From NCBI GenBank assembly GCA_026770615.1, contig MU631853.1, positions 42,641-67,526 on the forward strand: a stretch of 24,886 nt of DNA. The letters run 5' to 3'. The translations under genes and the position numbers were made by a program. Source of the stretch: Pavlovales sp. CCMP2436 (lineage: Eukaryota; Haptophyta; Pavlovophyceae; Pavlovales). The notes under the pieces are model-generated. The model ran no database searches. It worked only from the letters and a program-made list of their open reading frames with translations, and was not told the origin of the DNA. Position 1 is the first letter of the stretch, and the number at the start of each line of letters is the position of its first letter. Positions 7,978-17,581 of the stretch are shown here, one piece after another.

Positions 7978-8974
7978 GTTTATTCCGCTCGAGTCCTCTC
8001 ATCGTCGTCGGTTCATAACAACGTCGCTTTCGCAAGTGAAGCCGCCGTTCCAGCAGGTCTTCAGCTGCGCCTGAACTTCGTTACCACCACTGAAAAAAGT
8101 TACATCGTTGAGTTGCCGGACACGCTGATGTCCTTGTCACATTGTCGCCGCCGCCGCCGCCTTCCATGTGCCGCTGTCGTCCTAGTCCCAGCCGCCCACG
8201 TTCGACTTTCACCACAGCTTGCCGTCTCCTTCTCTCGAGCTGCTGCGGCTGCCGCTGCCACCGTTCCCATCTCCACCACGCCCACACGTCCTCGCTCTCA
8301 CCTCCCCCTTCTTCTCTCCCTCGCCGTTTTGGTTTCGTCAGTCTTAATGTCCGGCTTCTTATCCTTGGGTCAGACTGTCCTATGTTGCTCCAAAGTGTGT
8401 CTTGCCTTCATCGATGGAGATTACGCATATCATCCTTCCTCCGTTGCGCGACTCTGCGATAAGCTCGGGTAAGGAATTTACGTTAGCTCCAGGCCGGGCT
8501 GTCCACCCGTTTCCGTTTGTGCTGTATGGTAAGAGGCCGTTCAGAGGCTCGGCGCGGTATATAGCGATGAATTTATGCACTTGCCCCTGCTCCAGTCTCT
8601 TGATCAGAACCACATCTGTGCCTACGCATGTGGCGATGCTGTGGAGCATGTTATCGTTCATCCATGCCGCCTGATTTGGTCCGAAGTGAGGCGGCCCGTA
8701 CTTTGCTTGCGCTTCAATCGGCCAAACGTTACGGATTAGCCGGTGGTCAAGATTGTTGCACATAGGGTCACCTACGTTCTCCGGTCTGCGTAGATTCAAC
8801 TGCCCTTCAACTGCTCCTGGACGTGTTGCAGGAGGCTGCGGGCATCATGTGTGATTGCCGCATTTCGTAGTGCTATGGCTGCCTCCCAGCTAACCGTCCT
8901 TTCTGCGCTTCTCAGCACAGCGTAGGGAAGGCAGTTTTCATCACCTTGTATGCTTGTGTGGGTTAGCTTTACAC
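7978..8974 (-). mobile_element. 5'-truncated copy B of the OTU-bearing LINE-like repeat, reverse orientation
   Basis: Read on the minus strand it parallels 22910-23868 over its full length, with the same 3' terminus (CTCGAGCGGAATAAA at about 7978). The OTU reading frame ends at 8380 with the same tail DEGKTHFGAT. Near 8800-8810 an extra 11 bases (AAGGGCAGTTG) break the frame, and the catalytic-loop motif reads GDENC rather than GDGNC. The upstream part is thus disrupted while the last 139 codons remain open. The 5' junction at about 8974-8978 falls next to the duplicated GATTGCTCACCAC sequence. Confidence 0.85.
8380..8970 (-). pseudogene. Frameshifted OTU-like protease fragment in copy B
   Basis: From 8799 to 8380 the minus strand encodes 139 codons nearly identical to residues 127-265 of the OTU-like protein at 22689-23486, including WMNDNMLHSIATCVG and the C-terminal THFGAT. 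Upstream homology continues to about 8970 in another frame because of the 11-nt insertion. A 3-nt insertion (one extra ATG) is also present. It is non-functional as a full protease domain. Confidence 0.75.
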
Positions 8975-8978
8975 TTAG

Positions 8979-9034
8979 GATTGCTCACCACTATTTTTTG
9001 TGTCGCCGGACGGAGGCCTGGGATTCGGACACTA
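8979..9034 (+). repeat. Direct repeat flanking the TIR element, left copy
   Basis: GATTGCTCACCAC, a T-run, GGCCTGGGATTCGG and CACTA recur in the same order at 10126-10176. The TIR element (9035-10021) lies between them. The right copy is about 105 bp beyond the element's end, so this is not a simple target duplication. Confidence 0.65.
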
Positions 9035-9073
9035 ATACGCGCGTCATTTTGTAACCCCCCCCCCTGTCCTTCT

Positions 9074-9260
9074 GTAGGGGGGGGTCGTTCAACGTTCTTC
9101 TGAAAAATAATAACGTAGGGGGGGTACGTTAAACGTTATTCGAAGAAAGAATAACGAGGGGGGGGTCGTTCCGGCCTCTATTTCAAAATGGAGCGAAGGG
9201 GGGTCGTTCCGGCCTCTGATCGCAGGGGAGCGAGGGGGGAGATCGTTCCGCCCAATCGGC
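9074..9260 (+). repeat. G-run minisatellite, left array (about 5 units of 37-40 nt)
   Basis: Units start with (A/T) plus 6-8 G, then a T/GTT core such as TCGTTCAACGTT or TCGTTCCGGCCTCT, and end in AACG or GAGCG. Each unit carries one G-run, so four neighbouring runs could form a G-quadruplex on this strand. The same unit types occur in the same orientation at 9797-9960. Confidence 0.7.
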
Positions 9261-9450
9261 ACAGATCTGCGCTCTGCGCTCCGCGCTCGGCGCTCTGCAC
9301 TCGGCGCTCGGCGGGCGCTTCCAAGGTGCTTGGCGCTTAGCGCTCGGCGCTCGGCGCTCGGCTCTCGGCGCAGATCTGCGGCGCCAAGCGCCAAGCGCCG
9401 AGCGCCAAGGTCGAGCGTAGATCTACGCTTGGCGCAGACCTGCGCTCGGC
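9258..9450. repeat. GC-rich fold-back built of 7-nt GCGCTCG/GCGCCAA-type repeats
   Basis: The first half is a run of GCGCTCG, GCGCTCT and GCGCTTG heptamers; the second half holds their complements GCGCCAA and GCGCCGA. CAGATCTGCGC near 9260 mirrors GCGCAGATCTG near 9369, and TAGATCTA lies at about 9418. The segment can fold into one or two long imperfect stems at the heart of the TIR element. Confidence 0.65.
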
Positions 9451-9596
9451 CCCCACGCTGACCGCACTGGCTTCTGATGGTATGTGATGAACTGCCAGAT
9501 GGCTTGCGGGCAGACTTGAGTATCAACGCGGGATCAACTCCCTCCAATGGGCAGGGGCGGACACTTCGAGCTCCAGATTCGTGTTTAGTTTATATT

Positions 9597-9660
9597 TGTG
9601 ATAGGCATTGAAGCTGGCGTCTGACTGTCCTGAATGTTGTGCTGGTCTGAGCGCTGCGTC
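9597..9660 (+). repeat. Dispersed repeat R2 (copy inside the TIR element)
   Basis: GATAGGCATTGAAGCTGGCG, then TCTGACTGTCCTGAATGTTG and TGCTGGTCTGAGCG match the R2 copies at 6341 and 22213 with a few substitutions. Confidence 0.7.
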
Positions 9661-9796
9661 GCCAATTGCCTGCTGCGTGCCTTAGTCGGCTGCGCTGGCT
9701 TGGGCGCCACCGCGCGTGCCAATGGATCTCCGATAGGGTGGGGCAAGGGCTTTATATATGAATATAATTATAATTATTTGATATTTATAAATGGAA

Positions 9797-9960
9797 CGTG
9801 GGGGTCGTTCAACGTCATTCGAAAAAAAAAATGAGGGGGGGGGGGTCGTTATGGCCTCTGATCGCAAAATGAAGCGAGGGGGGGGTCGTTCTGCCCAATT
9901 GTGGCCGCAGGCCGCGAGCTCGAACGTAGGGGGGGTATGTTCAACGTTCCCTCCCAAATG
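9797..9960 (+). repeat. G-run minisatellite, right array (about 4 units)
   Basis: Units again start with long G-runs followed by TCGTTCAACGTCATTCG, TCGTTATGGCCTCTGATCGC, TCGTTCTGCCCAATTG and TATGTTCAACGTTCCC. These match individual units of the left array in type and orientation, suggesting that the array was duplicated and then split by the central segment. Confidence 0.65.
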
Positions 9961-10021
9961 GCAAAAGTGCCCACAGATTACAGAAGGACAAGGGCGGGGG
10001 GTTACAAAATGACGCGCGTAT

Positions 10022-10230
10022 AACTACTACTCGAGCTAGTACTAGGTCTCTAGACGAGGGAGGAGATTGGATAGGAATAAGTTATTTAAGTTCAGATTGC
10101 AGTTAAGACAACTGATCTTGTCTATGATTGCTCACCACCCCTTTTTTTTGGGGAGGCATGGGATTCGGCCACTAGAGACGGGGGAGGAGATGTACTGCCT
10201 TGAGCCGAGAGGCCGGTCGTCGCGAGAGGC
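10022..10230. other. 3' flank of the aminotransferase gene
   Basis: This short spacer holds the right copy of the flanking direct repeat (10126-10176). No gene is visible. On the minus strand it would form the 3' UTR of the aminotransferase; no convincing AATAAA was found close to the stop. Confidence 0.4.
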
Positions 10231-11997
10231 CTACTTGGCGCGAGGCAGCGGGTACTTGCCCTGGGCCTTGAGCGCCGACTTGAAAGCGGCGCAGAGGAGG
10301 AGGACGTTCTCCTTCTTCGAGTTGTAGCCCATGAAGCCGATGCGCCAGACCACGCCCTGCGATGGGATCAGAGCAAAGTGGGACCACAAAACTGGTTAGT
10401 TCAGGGGCGGGGAGGGGGCGAGGGGAGGGCATAGGGCAGTAGTGCTACGCGGGGGCCCCACTAGCGGGCGTGTCACATAGGGTTAGCCGTGTCACGCAGG
10501 GCAAGAGTGCGTGACAACGCATCCCCTTCCCCCCCTTTTGCCCCCCTGTGGTCGCGTGCTGTCGAGGTGCCATGGGCAGCCGAGACGCGCCTCAACCAGT
10601 ATTGCTATGTTACGGTGCCCCTTCTCCCGCCGGGAGCGCAGTCTCTGCGCCCAGGTGGCCGTGAGCTTGTGGTAGGTGTTTTGGGTATAGGGTTGGTATG
10701 GGGGGGGAGGCTGCAAGGCTCCGTGTTCTGTATGAATTAATTAATTATTATTATTGGGGCGTACCGCAAGCGCGCCGAGCCCGCCGGCGATCTCGATGTT
10801 GTAGTGGTCGAGGCAGTGCTTCACCACCGCCTTGCCGTCCACGCCCTCGGGGATCTTAACCGTGGTCAGCGTGGGCAGGCGGTTCTCGTGCGCCACGTGC
10901 GGCTCGAGCCCCAGCTCTTTGAGGCCCTCCCAGAAGAACTCGCCCGTCTCGCGGTGCCGCTTCCACGAGTTCTCCAGGCCCTCTTCGTTGAGGATCTTGA
11001 GACCCTCGCGGAACGCATAGAGCATCGAGACGGGGGCGGTGTGGTGGTACGAGCGCGGCGCGCCACTGCCGTCAGCGACCATGTACTGTTGTGCATATGG
11101 GGGAGGGGGGGTTGGACACCGGGAGCAGCGGGGTCGAATAGCAGGCAGCAGCGGTGCTCTCACCTTGATAATCATGTTCATGTCGAGGTACCAGTTCTTC
11201 ACGGGCTCCTTACGCCGACGCATCTTCTCGAGTGCGCGCTCGCCGAACGTGAGCGGGGCCATGCCGGGCGGGATGCCGAGCGCCTTCTGCCCGCCGGCGT
11301 AGGCCGCATCGACGCCCCAGTCATCGATGAAGAGTGGCACACCGCCAATCGAGGTGACCGTGTCGGCCATCAGCAGGCAGTCGTACTCCTTGCATAGAGC
11401 GGCAATCCCCTCGAGCGGCTGGCACGCGCCGGTGGAGGTCTCGGCGTGCGCGATCCAGAAGATCTGCGGCTTGTACTTGGCGAAGGCCTCGCGAATCTCG
11501 GCGAGCGAGAACACCTCACCCCACGGCCGGTCGATGCGCACCACGTTGTTGGTGTAGCGCGAGGACATGTCGACGGCGCGCTCGCCGAAGTAGCCGTTCA
11601 CCGCGCAGAGCGTCACGTCGCCGTACTCGGTCAGGTTCGCGTGCGCCGCCTCCCACGCCGCCGAGCCTGTGCCCGAGACGGGGATGGTGAACATGTTGCT
11701 AGTCTGCCACGTGTAGCGCAGCATGTCCTTGGCCTCCTCCATCAGCTTGATGAAGTGCGCGTCCATGTGCCCGACCATAGGCGTCGCCATCGCCGTGTAC
11801 ACGCGCGGCCACGCGTTCGACGGGCCCGGACCGAGCATCAGCCGCGGCGGCGGGTTGAGCTGCCCGAAGTCGGGCGGCGGGGCCAGCTTGGCCTTAGGGA
11901 TGTTGATCAATGTGTCCGACACGTTGGAGAAGGCGCGCACGTGCTGCAACACCGGCGCCGCCGGTACCCGCGGCCTGAATGCGGAGCGGAGGGCCAT
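10231..11997 (-). CDS. AGXT: Alanine/serine-glyoxylate aminotransferase, mitochondrial, 3 exons
   Basis: This PLP enzyme of the AGXT/SGAT family (class V aminotransferase) transaminates glyoxylate to glycine, as in photorespiratory glycolate metabolism. Exons are 11997-11164, 11085-10765 and 10356-10231. Introns of 78 and 408 nt are GT-AG, phase 0. The first has no in-frame stop and its length is divisible by three, so naive ORF calling reads through it. The product is 426 residues. Motifs are LGPGPSN, SGTGSAAWEAA (about 108-118), the PLP-ring Asp in ADTVTS (about 212), the Schiff-base lysine in GGQKALGIPPG (Lys238), YHHT, and GGLGALAGVVWRIGFMG. ATG 11997 gives MALRSAFRPRVPAAPVLQHV then RAFSN, a typical amphipathic Arg-rich mitochondrial presequence. 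The open frame further upstream has no ATG. It ends in TAG, showing that UAG is a normal stop here. Confidence 0.95.
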
Positions 11998-12714
11998 CTT
12001 CGGCGCACGCTTCGTGCTCGGGTCACTTGGCCACACACACCCCGATTTTGCGTGTGGGCCGGGTTTGATGTTCAATTAACGCAAGTAAGTAACTAACCTT
12101 CAGGCTCGAGGTACATATGTAACTCCTCTCGCTCCTGGAGTACTCCCCTGCCTGGAGCTGCGCTGCGAGGCCTGCGCATAAATTACTAGGAGCGCCCAGG
12201 CTGAAGGGGCAGCCAGTAGCCCACCTGCCCGCGGTTTGTTGCTCCTGCAAGTCTGGACCCGGGAGCTGGGACAATGCTGCCATGGTGCCCGGGCATGGTG
12301 CCTTGCCCACTGCTGACCGGGACGCCGCGCCACGCGCACCTCCTCGATTCACTCTCGGCGCCCCTTCAGCATTGGGCTCACCACCCCGAGCAGCATCACG
12401 AGGGCGAAGAACGGTATGCTCTTCGCGCCAATCCTCGGGAGGCTGTAACGCCATTTTGCATTCTCCATTTCTCGAATTCGGGTCCGGGAACTCGGCCGGA
12501 CTTTAATCTCACAGGGAGACGGAATGATAGGTGTCACACCTCACGCAATGATCTCAAGGGCGTCGGACGGTCGAGAGACGGCCACCAAACCTACGCCGAC
12601 GGCGGCAGCTGCAGCGACGGCGGCGACGGCGGTGGCGGAGACAACGTCGGCCCGTTACACACTGACAGCCACACTCACAGGCTGTACATAGCCCACGGGC
12701 ACGGTAGCGTAGGG
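11998..12714. other. Intergenic region upstream of the aminotransferase
   Basis: No gene is confidently recognised. One small minus-strand ORF (12468-12349, 39 codons from ATG) encodes a basic N-terminus and one hydrophobic segment (IPFFALVMLLGVVSPML), but no family could be named. The remainder, including GCAGC/GGCGGC-rich sequence at 12600-12650, is unassigned. Confidence 0.4.
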
Positions 12715-13083
12715 GTCAAAATCTGAATTAGTGGCCAGTCCGGGGGGAAATTGCGAAAAAGTCCGGTGAAAATCCTTGGCGCCCCATTCACGAATCTGCA
12801 TCCAACTCCTCTGTGCCCCATCAGGAACCATGACTTTCTTTTCGCTTCCGAGCGCTGAGAATCGGAAACGTTGGTTACCTTTAGCATGTTGTCGACCCCA
12901 GCGCACTCGAGAGGCACACGAGGTGGGCTACGACCGTCGAGAATGGCTCTATTTGACAACAGCTATTGGTACTTAGCGCGCAGGGGCGAAGAATGTCTAC
13001 TACTTCGTCCCGCCCACAACTTTTTCCCTCCCCAGTGCAGAATCGCGCCACTAATTTGGAATTCGACCCGTAGCCGTAAATCG
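12715..13083 (-). mobile_element. MITE family M, copy 1
   Basis: The ends are inverted repeats: GGGTCAAAATCTGAATTAGT-GGC at 12713 and GCCACTAATTTGGAATTCGACCC near 13048-13069. The whole segment is a diverged reverse complement of 17643-18042; shared landmarks include GAACCATGACTTTCTTTTCG, CACGAGGTGGGC(T/A), CGACCGTCGAG and GTCTACTACTTCGTCCCG. No coding sequence is present. No clear target duplication survives around this copy. Confidence 0.8.
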
Positions 13084-13301
13084 TAAATAAGAAAACCCTT
13101 GTAATTTTGATGGTGTACTGTCTGTGACCTCAGTGGCGGACTGAAGCAGTGTATAAACTAACACTTCATGTCGGGCCCTCCCGTGTGTGGCCCACCCTGG
13201 CCGGTGTGATCTGCTGCTGCCTGTCGACCTCTTCAGATCATCGGTCACTCAATCGTCCGTTACGCAAAGTGCTTCTAGAGAACAAGCGACGCGTGCGGGT
13301 G

Positions 13302-13986
13302 TCAGGCACCGGCCTCCACCTTTTGGGCTGCGTATTGTTCGGGCGTCCACGTCTTGAGGGAGAGGGCGTGGATCTCGCCCACCTCCGCGCCGAGCGCCGC
13401 GTGCACCTCCCGGTGCCTTTCCAATAGCTTCTTGCCCTGCCGCGTTCCGGGGGGGGGGGGTTGCATACTCGTGCGTCATGCGCTCGTGACACTGGAAGCA
13501 GCGCGGTCGTCGAAATGAGCCCCATACGACAGCAGCAGGCAGTCAGTCAGAGGACAGCAGCCGAGGGAGAGGACAGTAGGCAGCCATAAAGACTAGTAAT
13601 GGGCATCATAGGCAATCAGAGAGGACAGACGGAGTGGCTTTGGTGCGCACCCAACCGCTTTGACATTGAGGAGAATGCGCGCAGCGACCTCAGTCGGGAA
13701 TGGAGCCCAGACGAAGGCCCCCGCTATTGCTCAAACGCAAACGTGTGGCCCCTGTGGAGAGCAGCCAGGTCTGCCCGTATGATTGTCTGGCCATGGGATA
13801 GGTGCGCCACGCTGCACGGGGAAGGGGGACGGGCCTAGGGCGGGCGCGCACCTCGAAGCTGGCTGAGACAACCACCACCTCAAAATTAGAGCCGCACTCG
13901 TCGCTAGCGTCCTCCACGTCCAGCACGGTCGGCCGTAGCACAGAAGCGCTCAGAAGCTCCCGGATGCGGTCAGAGGAAGACGGCAT
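13302..13986 (-). CDS. BOLA2: BolA-like protein (BOLA2 type), 2 exons
   Basis: This is a small BolA-family protein. BOLA2 pairs with cytosolic monothiol glutaredoxin (GLRX3/Grx3-4) to hold a shared [2Fe-2S] cluster in Fe-S delivery and iron sensing. Exons are 13986-13852 (45 codons) and 13436-13302. The 415-nt intron is GT-AG (GTGCGC...GGCAG), phase 0. The product is 89 residues, about the family length. Visible family features are VLDVEDASDECGSNFEVVVV, SASFEGKKLLERHREV, EIHALSLKTWTPEQY. Cys31 and His68 fall at the same numbers as the cluster ligands in human BOLA2. There is no targeting peptide, consistent with a cytosolic location. Other ATGs further upstream are in frame but not needed. 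It is divergent from the SART1 gene with 260 bases between start codons. Confidence 0.94.
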
Positions 13987-14246
13987 GCTGGAGTTGAGAT
14001 CTGGGTGACTTTTAAAAACCGCGCTGTGCTCGTCGAGACTCGAGTGCTCAACCTCGCACCTAGTGGGGCACGGAGCCCGACATAGCCCGACGGTGATACA
14101 GGTGGACGTCACTGGAGACACCTCCCGCTGTGCTCAGTCTACTGTATATAGCACATATTGTAGCTCGTCAAGACCCCGAGCAAGTGCCAGGAGGGCCCCC
14201 CGCAGCTCGCGCGCGCCGCGTTCCACTCCCGCGCCCGAAGCGCAAG
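13987..14246. promoter_or_regulatory. Probable bidirectional promoter of BOLA2-like and SART1-like genes
   Basis: Only 260 bases separate the two start codons. Near the BOLA2 side lies TTTTAAAA (about 14011-14016); near the SART1 side lies TGTATATAGC (about 14142-14151), a TATA-like site about 100 bases before the SART1 ATG. No CDS in this spacer is supported. Confidence 0.45.
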
Positions 14247-17200
14247 ATGGGTGAGGACATCTCGCTGACGGTCGAGGAGACGAACAAGCTGCGCGTCTCG
14301 CTCGGGCTGCAGCCGCTCAAGGAGAGCGCGAAGCCGCAGCCGCCGCCGCCGCCGCCCGGGCCGAGCGCCGAGGAGAAGGCGTCCGCCGAGGCGGAGGCGC
14401 TGCGCGAGCGGCTCGAGGAGGCGCGCAGCAAGCGGGCGCTCACGCAGGTCGGCAAGGGCAAGTCGCTTGGCGAGCAGCTCGCGGAGGAGGAGGCCGGCCA
14501 GACCGCCGACGACTGGGTCGACCAGTCGCGCGCCGTCCAGCAGCGGCGCGAGGCCGCGCTCGAGGCGCGCCGGTGCGAGAAGCGCACGGCCAAGGCGCGC
14601 GCGCGTGAGGTGGCGCTCGAGGGGCGCTTCGACGAGGAGGACGAGCTCGCGGTCGCGGGTGCGTCCGAGCTCGCTGGCGTGCGCGTCGCGCACTCGGCCG
14701 AGGACTTCAGGTTTGGCGAGTCGGTCATCCTCACGCTCGAGGACCGCCCGCTGCTGCAGACGCGGCAGGGGCTGGGCGACTACGCGATGGACGAGGACGA
14801 GGACACGCTCGAGCACGTCGGCATGGCGCAGCAGGCGCGCCACAAGGCGGCACGCTTGGCCGCGACCAAGGGCGGCGCGGGCGAGGGCGTCGACGACTTT
14901 GGCGACGCGCGCGGGCTGCTGCACAAGTATGACGAGCCGACGGAGCGCAAGACTCTCACGCTCGACGCCTCGGGCGGCGCGGACCTCGAGGCGGCGCGCA
15001 GGCTCGAGGCGGTGCGCCAGCGCCTCGCCAACGCCTCCTCGGGGAAGACTGCCTACGACCTCTCTGCCTACCGCGCGATGAGTGCGGGCGCCATCGCCGC
15101 CACCAACGCGGAGGCGGTCGGCGCGGGCGCGCAGACGCCGATGGACGCGTCGGGCGACTACTTGACGCGTGCCGAGCAGGAGGCGGCGGAGGCGGAGACG
15201 GCAGCGGCCTTTGGCGGCGGGCGCAAGAAGGGCAAGAAGCTGCGCAAGAAGAGGCGCGAGCCGCTGCCGGAGGAGGAGGAGGCGGGCAGCGCGGCGTTGC
15301 TCGGCGAGGAGCTGGCCGAGCTCGCCGACGGCGGCGACGTGGCCACCGCGGAGGAGCGCAAGGTGCGCGCCAAGCGGGCGGCGGCGAAGCGGCAGGCCGA
15401 GTCGGACGCGCGCCTCGGCCGGTACGAGCGCGCCGTGACGACGGCCACCGAGAACGCACGCGCACTCATCGGCGGCGGGGCGGGCGAGGCGGCGGTGGAG
15501 GTGGAGAGCAAGGGAGGCGCGAAGGGTAGCAAGGGCAGCACGGCGGAGGGCAAGCCGGCCGCCGTAACGAGCATGGCGAGCGTGGCGGCGCGTCTGTCGC
15601 TCCTCAACGCCGCGCAGGCCAAGGCGGCGGCGGCGGAGGTGCGCAGCCGGGGCGTGCAGCTCGACGAGGAGGACGAAAAGGACGCGGAGCAGGACTCCGA
15701 GCTCTACGCCGCGCTCGCGCGCAGCCGCAGGCTCGCGGCTCCCAAGCTCAGCGCCGAGGACGCCGCCCGCCGTGTCGCGGGCGCGGCGCGCGGCTCGGCG
15801 GGCGCGGGGGGTGAGGGTGAGGTGAAGGAGGAGGGCGGCACGGGTGGGCCTGTGATCTTCGACAACACCACGGAGTTCCTCGGCGCACTCGACACAAAGC
15901 CAGCCGCAGGCGAAGAGGTAACGCGCACATGCTCATTCTGCACTCACGTGATAGCAATCATGAGTGGAATCCATGTTCGGATTCATCATACTCATGCTTG
16001 CTCTGATTCTTGTGCTTGGTTTCATACTCATTTTGATTGCGATTCTAATGATTGCTGCTGTGACAGGGCTTGATGAAGGAGGAAGAGCTGCTCCCCTCCC
16101 AGCGCCTCAAAGCACAGGCGGCGCAGCGCCTCCAGGCGCAGGCGGCCAAGGAGGCGGCGGGCGTGAAGAGCGGCAAGGGGGGCAAGGCGGAGAAGGGAGA
16201 GAAGGTGGAGGTGGACGTGGGCGGCGAGGGTGCGGAGGGCAAGCGGCCCGCGCGCGCAGAGGGCGAGGAGGGCCAGGGGGGCGAGAGGATGGAGATGGAG
16301 GGCGAGGGCGAGGAGGAAGATGGCGAGGAGGAGGAGGAGGAGGAGCGGGACACCAGCTTCCTCGTCGAGCGACACCTCGCGTCCGGCGGCATCGCGGCGG
16401 CCCTCGAGCTGGCGCGCTCGCGCGGGCTGATCGGCGCCGCAACGGGCGGGGTGGAGGCGGTGGGCCGGGCGAACGACCTGAAGGGCTCGGGCATGCACCT
16501 GCGCGAGGGGGACGAGGGGGACGAACGCGTCTCGCTCAAGTACCTCGACGAGTACGGAAGGCCCATGACCGCTAAGGAGGCCTTCCGCCGCCAGTGCTAC
16601 AACTTCCACGGCAAGGGGCCTGGTGCGCGCCAACCCTCAGCCCCCCCCCCCCCCCTGTGAGTTTGAGAAAGAAAAAAGAAAAAAGGATCGTCTACGATTC
16701 TATTTCTGAGAATGTTTATATCATGATTTAAAATATTGTGATCGGCAGGCAAGTGCGATGAAGAAGTATGTTGTTCTTCATATGATTTATTCCGTATTGC
16801 AATCTTGTCTGCATCACCTCAGGCAAGCGCAAGCTGGAGAAGCGCATGAAGAAGTACGAGGAGGAGAAGCGCATGCTCAAGGCGGCCAACACGGACACGC
16901 CGCTGGCGATGATGACCACGCTCGGCCGCGTGCAGCAACTCACGAACGAGGTAATTCTTGTTTTAAAACTACGACTGACTTAATTAAAAATGGGGCAGCA
17001 GACGGAGATAATTCTTGATATGTGAAGAGTGAAGAGTACAGAATGACATGATACTATGATACTATGAAAACAACGAGGTAATACTAAAAATATGAATAAT
17101 TCATCATTTTACTTGTAACAATCATATTATGCCAGCAACGAGGCGAGCCATACACGTATTTTGTGCATCTCAAGTTTGCTCAAATTTGTTACAAATTAAG

Positions 17201-17413
17201 CCGCCCGCCGCGATTGCGCGCTCTCGCCCTCGGCACCGCCCCTGACCCCCCCCCCCCATTGCCGTGCTGTTTGAGCAGCCCTACCTCAGGCTGACCGGCA
17301 ACCACACCTTGAACGTGGAGACGATCGCCAAGGCGGGCGTCATGGCGGCAGCAGCGGCCGGCGGTCAGGACGGCGGCGCAGGTCCCAGTGGCGCCAAGAA
17401 GCCGAAGAGGTGA
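14247..17413 (+). CDS. SART1: SART1/Snu66 family U4/U6.U5 tri-snRNP component, 4 exons
   Basis: This is a spliceosomal protein of the SART1/Snu66 family, needed for assembly and activation of the U4/U6.U5 tri-snRNP in the nucleus. Exons are 14247-15917, 16067-16622, 16823-16950 and 17279-17413. Introns are 149, 200 and 328 nt, GT-AG, phases 0, 1 and 0. The product is 829 residues, near the human length. The N-terminal signature is LTVEETNKLRVSLGLQPL. Then come Arg/Glu-rich coiled-coil sequence, AGVRVAHSAEDFRFGESVIL, GLLHKYDE, Lys/Arg-rich and acidic low-complexity stretches (poly-Glu near exon 2 centre), VIFDNTTEF, and the conserved C-terminal block GGIAAALELARSRG, LKYLDEYGRPMTAKEAFR, FHGKGPGKRKLEKRMKKYEEE, DTPLAMMTTL. 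Intron 1 has a good branch-point candidate (CTAAT about 20 nt before its AG). The last residues KKPKR are basic. ATG 14247 is chosen because the family signature starts directly after it. Confidence 0.95.
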
Positions 17414-17581
17414 TCACGACTTTGCGTGGGTGCGCTGGCGGAAGCACGACTGACGTCAATTACTGACGGGCTAATGGTCTGGTAGCATTAAGCTTCTGCA
17501 CGCTATCAGTTAAAGTTTCCTCAAAAGTCGTTTTTTATCAATTTCCCAACCGACTAATTAGTTATGCAATCTTCGCCGGTG
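17414..17581. other. 3' flank of the SART1-like gene
   Basis: This short AT-rich spacer lies between the stop codon and the left end of the large palindrome. No gene is visible. Confidence 0.4.

Larger units (their letters stand above)
9035..10021. mobile_element. 987-bp non-coding element with about 42-bp terminal inverted repeats
   Basis: The left end starts ATACGCGCGTCATTTTGTAA, a C-run, then TGTCCTTCTGTA (9035-9076). The right end is its inverse complement (9979-10021) with only a C/G-run length difference and one or two substitutions. Inside are two arrays of G-run units in the same orientation (9074-9260 and 9797-9960), a GC-rich fold-back segment (9258-9450), and a copy of dispersed repeat R2 (9597-9660). 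No transposase frame is visible, so it is a non-autonomous DNA element. Short ACTA-like sequence flanks both ends, but a target duplication is not certain. Confidence 0.8.

Noticed and set aside
9089..9547. 152-codon minus-strand ORF rich in Ala-Arg-Ser-Glu repeats
   Set aside because: It is the translation of GCGCTCG-type heptamers and G-run units inside the TIR element. The repetitive composition explains its openness.
9074..9960. Regularly spaced units resembling a CRISPR array
   Set aside because: Units vary in length and sequence, there are no unique spacers between identical repeats, and the host is eukaryotic. It is a G-run minisatellite.
12349..12468. 39-codon minus-strand ORF with one hydrophobic segment
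   Set aside because: It is too short and without a recognised family or clear splice partners. It is noted under the intergenic region only.
13690..14121. 143-codon minus-strand ORF read as a longer BolA protein
   Set aside because: Its 3' half is the intron after SASFE and its 5' extension before MPSSS lacks family similarity. The two-exon 89-residue model places Cys31 and His68 correctly.
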